Shown one piece after another: positions 22,716 through 32,449 of a stretch of DNA of 64,000 nucleotides. The notes beneath the pieces were generated by a model that saw only the letters and a program-made list of their open reading frames with translations, made no database searches and had not been told where the DNA came from. The DNA is from Clavaria fumosa (lineage: Eukaryota; Basidiomycota; Agaricomycetes; Agaricales; Clavariaceae). A program made the position numbers and the translations under genes. How positions within the stretch are numbered: the stretch's first letter is position 1; the number at the start of each line of letters is the position of its first letter. The DNA lies in the NCBI GenBank assembly GCA_951802425.1, contig OX637794.1, forward strand, positions 992,001 through 1,056,000, read 5' to 3'.

Positions 22716-24629
22716 TTAATAGAGGTCGAGAGGGGAACTAACAGGAGATACGAAGTCACGGAGGGCGGAGGGCACTGGGGCTAACGGCAGCAGCAAGTCC
22801 CATGCGAGGGGCGACCCGCGCGAGGGCAAGTCCACCAAGTTCTCCTCTGACGCGATCCACGAGAATGAAAGATGAATGCGGAAGTCATGAATGAGCATGA
22901 GTGTTCGTCGCAGGGAGCTGTTCTGGAGGCTGTTTCTTGCATGGCCAGCTTTGAAAGCACCCACGACGCCAGCATTATCGGACCGAATGGTGAATCCCAT
23001 GTTCGCACGGCGGAGCTTGACCAGCATTCCCGCTGCTAGTTCGACCGCCACCATCTCAGCCCAGCCTATGCTGCGTTCACTCGATTTCCAGGAGGGCACG
23101 AGTTTCCAGGATCTCCAACGTTCATTGATAACGAGCCCGAGCCCCCAGTCAGAGGCATCCACATGGATGACTTCATTACTAAGCAGTGGCACAGGCGTTA
23201 TGCGCATCCCGCACCATGGGCGAGCTAGAGTAGTTTCCCACCACGCAAGGTCATCCATCGCATCACGAGAGGGGTGGAGTTTTACGAAGAGCGACGAGTA
23301 GTTGTTGAACTTGCCAAGGAAGCGGTAAAGAGACGGCAGCCGAGTCCTGCTGAACCTGATGGCAACAGCGCAGTGGTTCAAAGAGCCGAGCAAGGATTCC
23401 ATATCTTTCCTGGAGATAGAGCCGCTGCTGAGGCAGTCGGTGACTTTCTTAAGGAATTTAAGGCGTTTCGACTCTGGCAAGCAGACAGATTTGTCAATGA
23501 TATTCCAGACAAACCCAAGGTACTTGAACGAAGAGGCAAATGGCATGCATTTCCCGGGCTTTGCTGACCGTGGCCATCCCAATGTGGAGGCAACAGAACG
23601 GATCAAGGATTCATCATAAGCAAAAACAGGGGCCAGGGACAAAGTGGCGGAGGCCGCTTGGGAAACGAGCACCTTGGAAGCACCAGCGGGCGTTTGGGAA
23701 CCGGCCGCTTCGCGCGTCGGAGCCACCCTTGGGACTGGAAACCGCCAAAAGAGGAAATCATCTGCCCACTTTATAATCTTGTCCACCCCGAGGGCAAGGT
23801 AGATTGCTACTATAGCGTCAGCTACCCGGCCGAAAATTCCACTTGAGCTCGTGCAACCGAAACAACAGCAGTGATCAATGTAAAACGAACCATTCCAAGC
23901 GACGCATACATGGGGGCGATCAGTGGGGGAAGTAGGCATGCGGCGGTGAGCGGAGTCGACGTCAAACACGGCGACTTCTGTACCAAGAGGCGCATTCAGA
24001 ACTGCAAGGAAGCAGTCCACCCAGCTTCCCCAGTCACACTGGAACAGGGACACGTTGATGGCAGAGTTTGTCGAGGGAATGGAGGGGTTGTCACGGGGGA
24101 ATGAGTGGTCGTTGATGACCCGGGCCTTCCCAGATGAGCAGTCAAAGACTACTCCAAGAGGAGCTGTGCGGAAGTGTCCTAGTATATTCGAGAGATTCAT
24201 GCACGAGAAAGGGCCAGAGTACCGTCCTAAGCGGAGCTCATTGGCAATGTGATCATCAATGATAGAGTGGTTTTCGAGTGCAGATTTATGGTTCGGAGGG
24301 GAGTAGGTATGATGAAGAATGGAAGATGTACCAATACGGAAGCCGAACTTAAGGCCTTCAACAACATCGGTAAATTTCTCAGAGTTTTTTGTGGAGAGCA
24401 GTAGGCGGTGCCATTCCTCCCAATGCAAAGGAGTAACGATGGGCAAAAATTCAGGCCTGAGGATGGGACTGGCCGCTGTGTTCACCTGACCCACAGAGTG
24501 AGCAGGCATGGGCGAAAGGGCAGGTGCTGACAGAGCATCCACGCGAGCCGTTGAAGCGGAAGCAGATACCGGCTTTGAATGTAGCAGGGGCACGCCAGTT
24601 TCCATCCTCACCCTTGGACAGGAAACCAT
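22716..24629 (-). CDS. DIRS pol: reverse transcriptase and RNase H, copy A
   Basis: The likely start is the ATG at 24629, overlapping the gag 3' end by 179 nt; the frame is open further upstream. The RT domain shows a GHFRTAPLGVV entry, the FDVDSAHRR motif and an active-site box WADDFLFWR (ADD of the YxDD class). The RNase H part follows with VIHVDASDWGLGL, ERSIGWAEMVAVELAAG and IRSDNAGVVGAF (D-E-D residues). The frame is intact to the end (SSPLDLY), unlike copy B, so this copy could still make active RT. Confidence 0.8.
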   Translation of the reverse strand: MVSCPRVRMETGVPLLHSKPVSASASTARVDALSAPALSPMPAHSVGQVNTAASPILRPEFLPIVTPLHWEEWHRLLLSTKNSEKFTDVVEGLKFGFRIGTSSILHHTYSPPNHKSALENHSIIDDHIANELRLGRYSGPFSCMNLSNILGHFRTAPLGVVFDCSSGKARVINDHSFPRDNPSIPSTNSAINVSLFQCDWGSWVDCFLAVLNAPLGTEVAVFDVDSAHRRMPTSPTDRPHVCVAWNGSFYIDHCCCFGCTSSSGIFGRVADAIVAIYLALGVDKIIKWADDFLFWRFPVPRVAPTREAAGSQTPAGASKVLVSQAASATLSLAPVFAYDESLIRSVASTLGWPRSAKPGKCMPFASSFKYLGFVWNIIDKSVCLPESKRLKFLKKVTDCLSSGSISRKDMESLLGSLNHCAVAIRFSRTRLPSLYRFLGKFNNYSSLFVKLHPSRDAMDDLAWWETTLARPWCGMRITPVPLLSNEVIHVDASDWGLGLVINERWRSWKLVPSWKSSERSIGWAEMVAVELAAGMLVKLRRANMGFTIRSDNAGVVGAFKAGHARNSLQNSSLRRTLMLIHDFRIHLSFSWIASEENLVDLPSRGSPLAWDLLLPLAPVPSALRDFVSPVSSPLDLY

Positions 24630-26644
24630 TTCCCGATGAGGGGCAGTCCTTCCCATAATGCGAGGTTGCGAGGCAGACGAAGCATCGACCCCTTGGAGGG
24701 CCTGCACGGGGCCCGTGTCCGATGCCCACCCCACTTCCCGCCCCACTTCGCGGCTGTCTGCGCCCACTATTTGCGGGAGGGGTGCCCCCCACCTGAGCCC
24801 GAAAGGGCCGCGGGATCTGCCCGGCATTAAACGATGCCAGGAAGGACGTGATCTGCGTGGACCGGTCACGATCCACAATGTCCTGCCATACATGATAGTG
24901 GAAGATGGCAGGCGAGAATCCAGCAGAGTCCTGTAACCAACTGTGACGAATGCGAATATCGTAGAGCACATAGAGTTGGAATTGCTCCGCGAAGTCAGAG
25001 CGAGAAGTAATGACAGAGAAGTGGGTCCGAAAGGCATTTGCAATGGCAGAGCGAAGAGGCGAGGCAAGGTAGCGATTAATCATGTTGCAGAGACGGGGCC
25101 ACGCTTCCGCAAATTCCACAAAGGAGATTGAAGTCTCCCCAGACTCATCGAGGCTAGGCTGCCTGAATTCCAATGCACCAGAATCCCCAACCGTGAGGGT
25201 GCCCATGGAACGGTCCACAGAGAACAACGTGGCCCGGCAACGCGAGTTCGACAGCAAGTGAAGAGGAATGTGCTTACGCCAACCCTGCTCCAAAATGCGG
25301 ATTATGAGGGGAGGTTCGACAATCTTATTTGGGTCTAGTTGAACATCTGATTCTACAAGGGTGAGGGGTGCTGCTGAGGCACTCCGGAGGACCGCATGGA
25401 GGGGGTCCAAAGGCAAAGAAGAAAGCTGTTGCAAAGCAGGGGCAGAGGCGAATGCTTGGTCAAGCCTTGCAGGATCAACTGCACGCCTATCAACATCCTG
25501 ACTAGCCTCATTTGAGGGCACCAGACCTGCCGAGGCAGCTGCCTCTAAGGCAGACGACACAGAGGCCGCAATAATATCACGGAGAATGTCTATGGAGAAG
25601 GTCGAACCTGGTACCTTTGAAAGTACCGGTGCCCCTTGGCCTGCCAGGGGATTGACTGCTGAGTGGGTGGTACCAGGATCCGGCAAACCCAAGGGTCTCG
25701 TCCCCTGGCCTGCAAGGGGAGCAGGAGCAGGCAAACTCCTCGCAGCAAGCCCAAACGCGGGCGCCAGCGGCCGAACTGCGGCTGGGTCAGACAAAGGGAT
25801 CACAATACGCCTGGAGAATGCACACCCACCCTGTCCAGGAGCTGGCAACAGGGGATCACGGGCAGGCGACGAAGGTGCATCTACACTATGCACAGAGGGT
25901 CCAGACCCTCGAGGGAAGACCGATGGGACATCCCCTACGACAGAAGTCACAAAACATCCAAATGATGATGGACTAGGACACACCCGACATGCCAGGACCT
26001 GACAGCGGTGGCATGGGGACCGAGGGTCCAAAGGCCAAAGGGCCAGGCAAAGTGGAAGAAGATCCCAAGGCCGAAGGGCCTCCCAAGCCGGTTAAGGGAC
26101 CCCTTATGGTGGGTGGAGAGTCCACAGGGCCAGGAGCGGCCCTCAGAGGCGAAGGATTCAGGTTGAAAGGAGGTAGAAGGTCTGGGGTAGAGCCCGCCGC
26201 CTTATCAGAAAGAGTATCCGGTCCAGAAGCAGCTGGTAGCTGAGTGGCGGGGGGATCCATCCCTACCGCTGGTCGGTCTGGCGGACTATCTCGGGGTAAG
26301 GCCGCTGGTGGTACGGCAATAGAGCGAGCCTTCTTCACCACCGGACGGGCGGGCGGATTATCTTGTTGAGTGGCCTTGGGGGAAGAGGAAGGGACCCGTG
26401 CCCTGCGCGTCCCAGCCATGACCTTGTCCGCGAAGTATCCACCGAGTGATCCAGATGCCCGGGCGCTATCTTGCAAAGATGACTGGGCTCCGAGTTGTAA
26501 GTCCAAGCGGTCAAGATCTAACTGGTTCGGATCCAGGCCTGTTTCTGGAAATGGGTTAAGACGGGTACTAGTTCCGGCCTTCCCTTTCCCTTTGTTTGTG
26601 GGCCTAACCGAGGTTGCACCCCAGGAACCCGAGAAGAAAGGCAA
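24451..26644 (-). pseudogene. DIRS gag, copy A, start lost
   Basis: Exons 26644-25984 and 25934-24451 are joined by a 49-bp intron (GTGTGT...TAG) that restores the frame across a stop. The C-terminus has a CX2CX4HX4C knuckle (CFVCLATSHYGKDC) and a further Cys/His-rich segment. Compared with copy B, a ~76-bp deletion at about 26621 removes the expected start; the first Met here (26644) reads from terminal-repeat sequence. Confidence 0.65.
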
Positions 26645-26647
26645 TGC

Positions 26648-27082
26648 TACAAAAACTGAGGAGGAAGCTACGAAGGGTTCTACAATATGGAGATGGAGGT
26701 GGTAGAGGGAAAGAGGCGCCGGGATGTTCGGAGTTACAAATCCGGCTTGGTTTGAGATGTCGATCTCGAGCTCGTTCGGGGCTGAGATCGGTCAGCACAA
26801 CCCAGTTAGGAGGTCACACCCTTCTGGTTGACCGCCTTACTCCCCCAGAACTCAGACTCAGTCACCCTCTATTTATTAATGATAATTTACAACCCCTTCT
26901 CTTTCCTCTGCCCCATGAGGCGTGAAGTGTGAGATGACCGATCTCAGCCCGGAACGAGCTCGAGATCGACATCTCAAACCAAGCCGGATTTGTAACTCCG
27001 AACATCCCGGCGCCTCTTTCCCTCTACCACCTCCATCTCCATATTGTAGAACCCTTCGTAGCTTCCTCCTCAGTTTTTTGTA
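26648..27082. repeat. Centre of the DIRS palindrome
   Basis: 26648-26793 (minus) and 26936-27082 (plus) are inverted copies of the 147-bp terminal repeat. The 142-bp spacer (26794-26935) is a plus-strand copy of the 3' non-coding end of the same element (compare 32283-32424). So a 3' end is joined directly to the 5' repeat of copy B, as expected for the junction of a circular intermediate or of tandem elements. Confidence 0.8.
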
Positions 27083-27126
27083 GCATTGCCTTTCTTCTCG
27101 GGTTCCTGTAGGGTTTTTCGGCTCCC

Positions 27127-29347
27127 ATGGTTATAACTCGTAATGCATCCGTACCTCCTGCTGACTCTGTGGTAGGGGGTGCAACCTCGGTTAGGCCCAC
27201 AAACAAAGGGAAAGGGAAGGCCGGAACTAGTACCTGTCTTAACCCATTTCCAGAAACAGGCCTGGATCCGAACCAGTTAAATCTTGACCGCTTGGACTTA
27301 CAACTCGGAGCCCAGTCATCTTTGCAAGATAGCGCCCGGGCATCTGGATCACTCGGTGGATACTTCGCGGACAAGGTCATGGCTGGGACGCACAGGGCAC
27401 GGGTCCCTTCCTCTTCCCCCAAGGCCACTCAACAAGATAATCCGCCCGCCCGTCCGGTGGTGAAGAAGGCTCGCTCTATTGCCGTACCACCAGCGGCCTT
27501 ACCCCGAGATAGCCCGCCAGACCGACCAGCGGTAGGGATGGATCCCCCCGCCACTCAGCTACCAGCTGCTTCTGGACCGGATACTCTTTCTGTTAAGGCG
27601 GCGGGCTCTGCCCCAGACCTTCTACCTCCTTTCAACCTGAATCCTTCGCCTCTGAGGGCCGCTCCTGGCCCTGTGGACTCTCCACCCACCATAAGGGGTC
27701 CCTTAACCGGCTTGGGAGGCCCTTCGGCCTTGGGATCTTCTTCCACTTTGCCTGGCCCTTTGGCCTTTGGACCCTCGGTCCCCATGCCACCGCTGTCAGG
27801 TCCTGGCATGTCGGGTGTGTCCTAGTCCATCATCATTTGGATGTTTTGTGACTTTTGTCGTAGGGGATGTCCCATCGGTCTTCCCTCGAGGGTCTGGACC
27901 CTCTGTGCATAGTGTAGATGCACCTTCGTCGCCTGCCCGTGATCCCCTGTTGCCAGCTCCTGGACAGGGTGGGTGTGCATTCTCCAGGCGTTTTGTGATC
28001 CCTTTGTCTGACCCAGCCGCAGTTCGGCCGCTGGCGCCCGCGTTTGGGCTTGCTGCGAGGAGTTTGCCTGCTCCTGCTCCCCTTGCAGGCCAGGGGACGA
28101 GACCCTTGGGTTTGCCGGATCCTGGTACCACCCACTCAGCAGTCAATCCCCTGGCAGGCCAAGGGGCACCGGTACTTTCAAAGGTACCAGGTTCGACCTT
28201 CTCCATAGACATTCTCCGTGATATTATTGCGGCCTCTGTGTTGTCTGCCTTAGAGGCAGCTGCCTCGGCAGGTCTGGTGCCCTCAAATGAGGCTAGTCAG
28301 GATGTTGATAGGCGTGCAGTTGATCCTGCAAGGCTTGACCAAGCATTCGCCTCTGCCCCTGCTTTGCAACAGCTTTCTTCTTTGCCTTTGGACCCCCTCC
28401 ATGCGGTCCTCCGGAGTGCCTCAGCAGCACCCCTCACCCTTGTAGAATCAGATGTTCAACTAGACCCAAATAAGATTGTCGAACCTCCCCTCATAATCCG
28501 CATTTTGGAGCAGGGTTGGCGTAAGCACATTCCTCTTCACTTGCTGTCGAACTCGTGTTGCCGGGCCACGTTGTTCTCTGTGGACCGTTCCATGGGCACC
28601 CTCACGGTTGGGGATTCTGGCGCATTGGAATTCAAGCAGCCTAGCCTCGATGAGTCTGGGGAGACTTCAATCTCCTTTGTGGAATTTGCGGAAGCGTGGC
28701 CCCGTCTCTGCAACATGATTAATCGCTACCTTGCCTCGCCTCTTCGCTCTGCCATTGCAAATGCCTTTCGGACCCACTTCTCTGTCATTACTTCTCGCTC
28801 TGACTTCGCGGAGCAATTCCGACTCTATGTGCTCTACGATATTCGCATTCGTCACAGTTGGTTACAGGACTCTGCTGGATTCTCGCCTGCCATCTTCCAC
28901 TATCACGTATGGCAGGACATTGTGGATCGTGACCGGTCCACGCAGATCACGTCCTTCCTGGCATCGTTTAATGCCGGGCAGATCCCGCGGCCCTTTCGGG
29001 CTCAGGTGGGGGGCACCCCTCCCGCAAATAGTGGGCGCAGACAGCCGCGAAGTGGGGCGGGAAGTGGGGCGGGCATCGGACACGGGCCCCGTGCAGGCCC
29101 TCCAAGGGGTCGATGCTTCGTCTGCCTCGCAACCTCGCATTATGGGAAGGACTGCCCCTCATCGGGAAATGGTTTCCTGTCCAAGGGTGAGGATGGAAAC
29201 TGGCGTGCCCCTGCTACATTCAAAGCCGGTATCTGCTTCCGCTTCAACGGCTCGCGTGGATGCTCTGTCAGCACCTGCCCTTTCGCCCATGCCTGCTCAC
29301 TCTGTGGGTCAGGTGAACACAGCGGCCAGTCCCATCCTCAGGCCTGA
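27127..29347 (+). CDS. DIRS gag, copy B
   Basis: Exons 27127-27814 and 27864-29347 (intron of 49 bp, GTGTGT...TAG) give 723 aa. Unspliced, the first frame stops at 27825. The protein has a long Pro/Ser-rich N-terminal half, a structured middle (about 400-600) and a C-terminal CX2CX4HX4C knuckle (CFVCLATSHYGKDC), followed by a second Cys/His cluster (CFRF...CSVSTCPFAHACSLC). Likely role: nucleocapsid-like protein that packages element RNA. The intron is inferred from frame and borders only. Confidence 0.7.
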
Positions 29348-31001
29348 ATTTTTGCCCATCGTTACTCCTTTGCATTGGGAGGAATGGCACCGCCTACTGC
29401 TCTCCACAAAAAACTCTGAGAAATTTACCGATGTTGTTGAAGGCCTTAAGTTCGGCTTCCGTATTGGTACATCTTCCATTCTTCATCATACCTACTCCCC
29501 TCCGAACCATAAATCTGCACTCGAAAACCACTCTATCATTGATGATCACATTGCCAATGAGCTCCGCTTAGGACGGTACTCTGGCCCTTTCTCGTGCATG
29601 AATCTCTCGAATATACTAGGACACTTCCGCACAGCTCCTCTTGGAGTAGTCTTTGACTGCTCATCTGGGAAGGCCCGGGTCATCAACGACCACTCATTCC
29701 CCCGTGACAACCCCTCCATTCCCTCGACAAACTCTGCCATCGACGTGTCCCTGTTCCAGTGTGACTGGGGAAGCTGGGTGGACTGCTTCCTTGCAGTTCT
29801 GAATGCGCCTCTTGGTACAGAAGTCGCCGTGTTTGACGTTGACTCCGCTCACCGCCGCATGCCTACTTCCCCCACTGATCGCCCCCATGTATGCGTCGCT
29901 TGGAATGGTTCGTTTTACATTGATCACTGCTGTTGTTTCGGTTGCACGAGCTCAAGTGGAATTTTCGGCCGGGTAGCTGACGCTATAGTAGCAATCTACC
30001 TTGCCCTCGGGGTGGACAAGATTATAAAGTGGGCAGATGATTTCCTCTTTTGGCGGTTTCCAGTCCCAAGGGTGGCTCCGACGCGCGAAGCGGCCGGTTC
30101 CCAAACGCCCGCTGGTGCTTCCAAGGTGCTTGTTTCCCAAGCGGCCTCCGCCACTTTGTCCCTGGCACCTGTTTTTGCTTATGATGAATCCTTGATCCGT
30201 TCTGTTGCCTCCACATTGGGATGGCCATGGTCAGCAAAGCCCGGGAAATGCATGCCATTTGCCTCTTCGTTCAAGTGCCTTGGGTTTGTCTGGAATATCA
30301 TTGACAAATCTGTCTGCTTGCCAGAGTCGAAACACCTTAAATTCCTTAAGAAAGTCACCGACTGCCTCAGCAGCGGCTCTATCTCCAGGAAAGATATGGA
30401 ATCCTTGCTCGGCTCTTTGAACCACTGCGCTGTTGCCATCAGGTTCAGCAGGACTCGGCTGCCGTCTCTTTACCGCTTCCTTGGCAAGTTCAACAACTAC
30501 TCGTCGCTCTTTGTAAAACTCCACCCCTCTCGTGATGCGATGGATGACCTTGCGTGGTGGGAAACTACTCTAGCTCGCCCATGGTGCGGGATGCGCATAA
30601 CGCCTGTGCCACTGCTTAGTAATGAAGTCATCCATGTGGATGCCTCTGACTGGGGGCTCGGGCTCGTTATCAATGAACGTTGGAGATCCTGGAAACTCGT
30701 GCCCTCCTGGAAATCGAGTGAACGCAGCATAGGCTGGGCTGAGATGGTGGCGGTCGAACTAGCAGCGGGAATGCTGGTCAAGCTCCGCCGTGCGAACGTG
30801 GGATTCACCATTCGGTCCGATAATGCTGGCGTCGTGGGTGCTTTCAAAGCTGGCCATGCAAGAAACAGCCTCCAGAACAGCTCCCTGCGACGAACACTCA
30901 TGCTCATTCATGACTTCCGCATTCATCTTTCATTCTCGTGGATCGCGTCAGAGGAGAACTTGGCGGACTTGCCCTCGCATGGGACTTGCTGCTGCCATTA
31001 G
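29169..31001 (+). pseudogene. DIRS pol: RT/RNase H, copy B, frameshifted at the end
   Basis: The domains and motifs are those of copy A (FDVDSAHRR, WADDFLFWR, VIHVDASDWGLGL, IRSDNAGVVGAF). A 16-bp deletion between two CCTCGC strings near 30975 shifts the frame and replaces the last ~30 residues. The catalytic regions are complete, so some activity may remain. The start overlaps gag by 179 nt. Confidence 0.75.
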
Positions 31002-31303
31002 CCCCAGTGCCCTCCGCCCTCCGTGACTTCGTATCTCCTGTTAGTTCCCCTCTCGACCTCTATTAATGATGCCTGTCGTGTTTTCACCCTGTCTTCGTAG
31101 TTAGTCTCCATGTTGAGCTAAGGCCTGGTCTCGTAGTTAGTCTCCATGTTGAGCTAAGGCCTGGACTCCCATTGGATGTATATCTTCCTTCAGTGTACCC
31201 TCACTCGTCTGCTTCCTTCTCTTAATTATAATTCAGGAGCCTCGAGCAGGCAGCTGAGGCTGACAACCGCAAAACTTTCTGCGTTTCTGTCTTAAGTTTT
31301 TCC

Positions 31304-32294
31304 ATGTCTCATGCACACTCCGACCTCATCTCCACAGCCATAACGGCTGCCTGGGCACCCTCCACTCGTGCCTTGTACAACCGGGGTATCGCTCGCTTCA
31401 CCTCTTGGTGCTCCTCCTCAGGGATTGCCCTGTCACTCCCCGTGCCAGAATTTACCCTGTGCGCCTTCGCTGCATCATCCTTGGGCGTGCGGTCAGCTTC
31501 CGCTGTTCGCAATGACCTCGCAGGCATTCGGGCCTGGCATATTTTACATGGACTGTCATACTGTGGGGGAGAAATGCTCGTATATGTCCTCAGGGGAGTG
31601 AACAACCTTGCGCCTACCATTTCATGGAGGGCCCCTCGTCCGGCAATCCGTCAAGCACATATAATTGCGCTCCGCAACCACCTCAACTACTCCGATGGGA
31701 TGGACGCAGCAATCCTAGCGATGGCCTCTTGTGCATTCTGGGGCCAAGCCCGACTGGGCGAACTGCTACCTAACCGCTCAACCCTTCCCACCCCACTTGT
31801 CCCTTCAGTCCGGAACCTGTCCGGACCTTCGTCGTCCCTTGGTTCAAGGACTCTCCACCTCCCTTGGACGAAGATGCTCAGGTCCAGAGGCGAGGATATC
31901 GCGATTTGCCGCCAACATGGGCTATCGGACCCCATTGCCGCCCTCGAAAACCACCTCAGTGTCAATGGCTGGAGAGTTTGCAGTACTCTCTGGGTCCGCC
32001 TTCCTCAGACGCTGTAATGTAATCTTCGAACACCTGGGTCTCGGGCATTTTTCTGGTCACTGCTTTCGCATAGGTGGGACTACGGAACTTCTGCTGCATG
32101 GCGTGCACCCTGACGTGGTACGTGTCATGGGGCGCTGGGACTCGGACAGCTTCCTGCGTTACTGGAGGAATGCGCCTGAGATTGCGGCCTTACATGTTGA
32201 ACTAATCAACGAAGAGTCTCGGTTTGGGCGCCGTTCCGGGGTCGCGGCTCCGCTCGCTGTGGGGGGCTCCCCCGCCCCGGCACAACCCAGTTAG
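31304..32294 (+). pseudogene. Tyrosine recombinase of DIRS copy B (split frame)
   Basis: The first frame (31304-32017) carries the Arg box QARLGELLP. The second frame (to 32294) carries HCFRIGGTTE, GRWDSDSF and RYWR with the nucleophilic Tyr. The switch is near 31965, identical to copy A. All five usual catalytic positions appear present if both parts are joined. Confidence 0.7.
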
Positions 32295-32449
32295 GAGGTC
32301 ACACCTTTCTGGTTGACCGCCTTACTCCCCCAGAACTCAGACTCAGTCACCCTCTATTTATTAATGATAATTTACAACCCCTTCTCTTTCCTCTGCCCCA
32401 TGAGGCGTGAAGTGTGAGATGACTTTTGTTTGTTATGTTACAAACTTAC

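Larger units (their letters stand above)
21215..26793 (-). mobile_element. DIRS/PAT-like tyrosine-recombinase retrotransposon, copy A
   Basis: Read on the minus strand: 147-bp repeat (26793-26648), gag, RT/RNase H, tyrosine recombinase, 3' non-coding region, and a second 147-bp repeat in the same orientation (21361-21215). Direct repeats at both ends with extra terminal sequence resemble the split direct repeats of PAT/Ngaro-type DIRS elements. It is almost identical to copy B (26936-32424), lying head to head. A deletion near 26621 removes about 76 bp that in copy B carries the gag start. Confidence 0.8.
26936..32424 (+). mobile_element. DIRS/PAT-like tyrosine-recombinase retrotransposon, copy B
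   Basis: Plus-strand order: 147-bp repeat, gag with one intron, RT/RNase H, recombinase, and a 3' end (TGAGGCGTGAAGTGTGAGATGAC) at 32424. Unlike copy A it lacks a second 147-bp repeat after the 3' end. Only scattered substitutions and a few small indels separate it from copy A, so the two copies are recent relatives. No target duplication was seen, as expected for recombinase-mediated integration. Confidence 0.8.
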
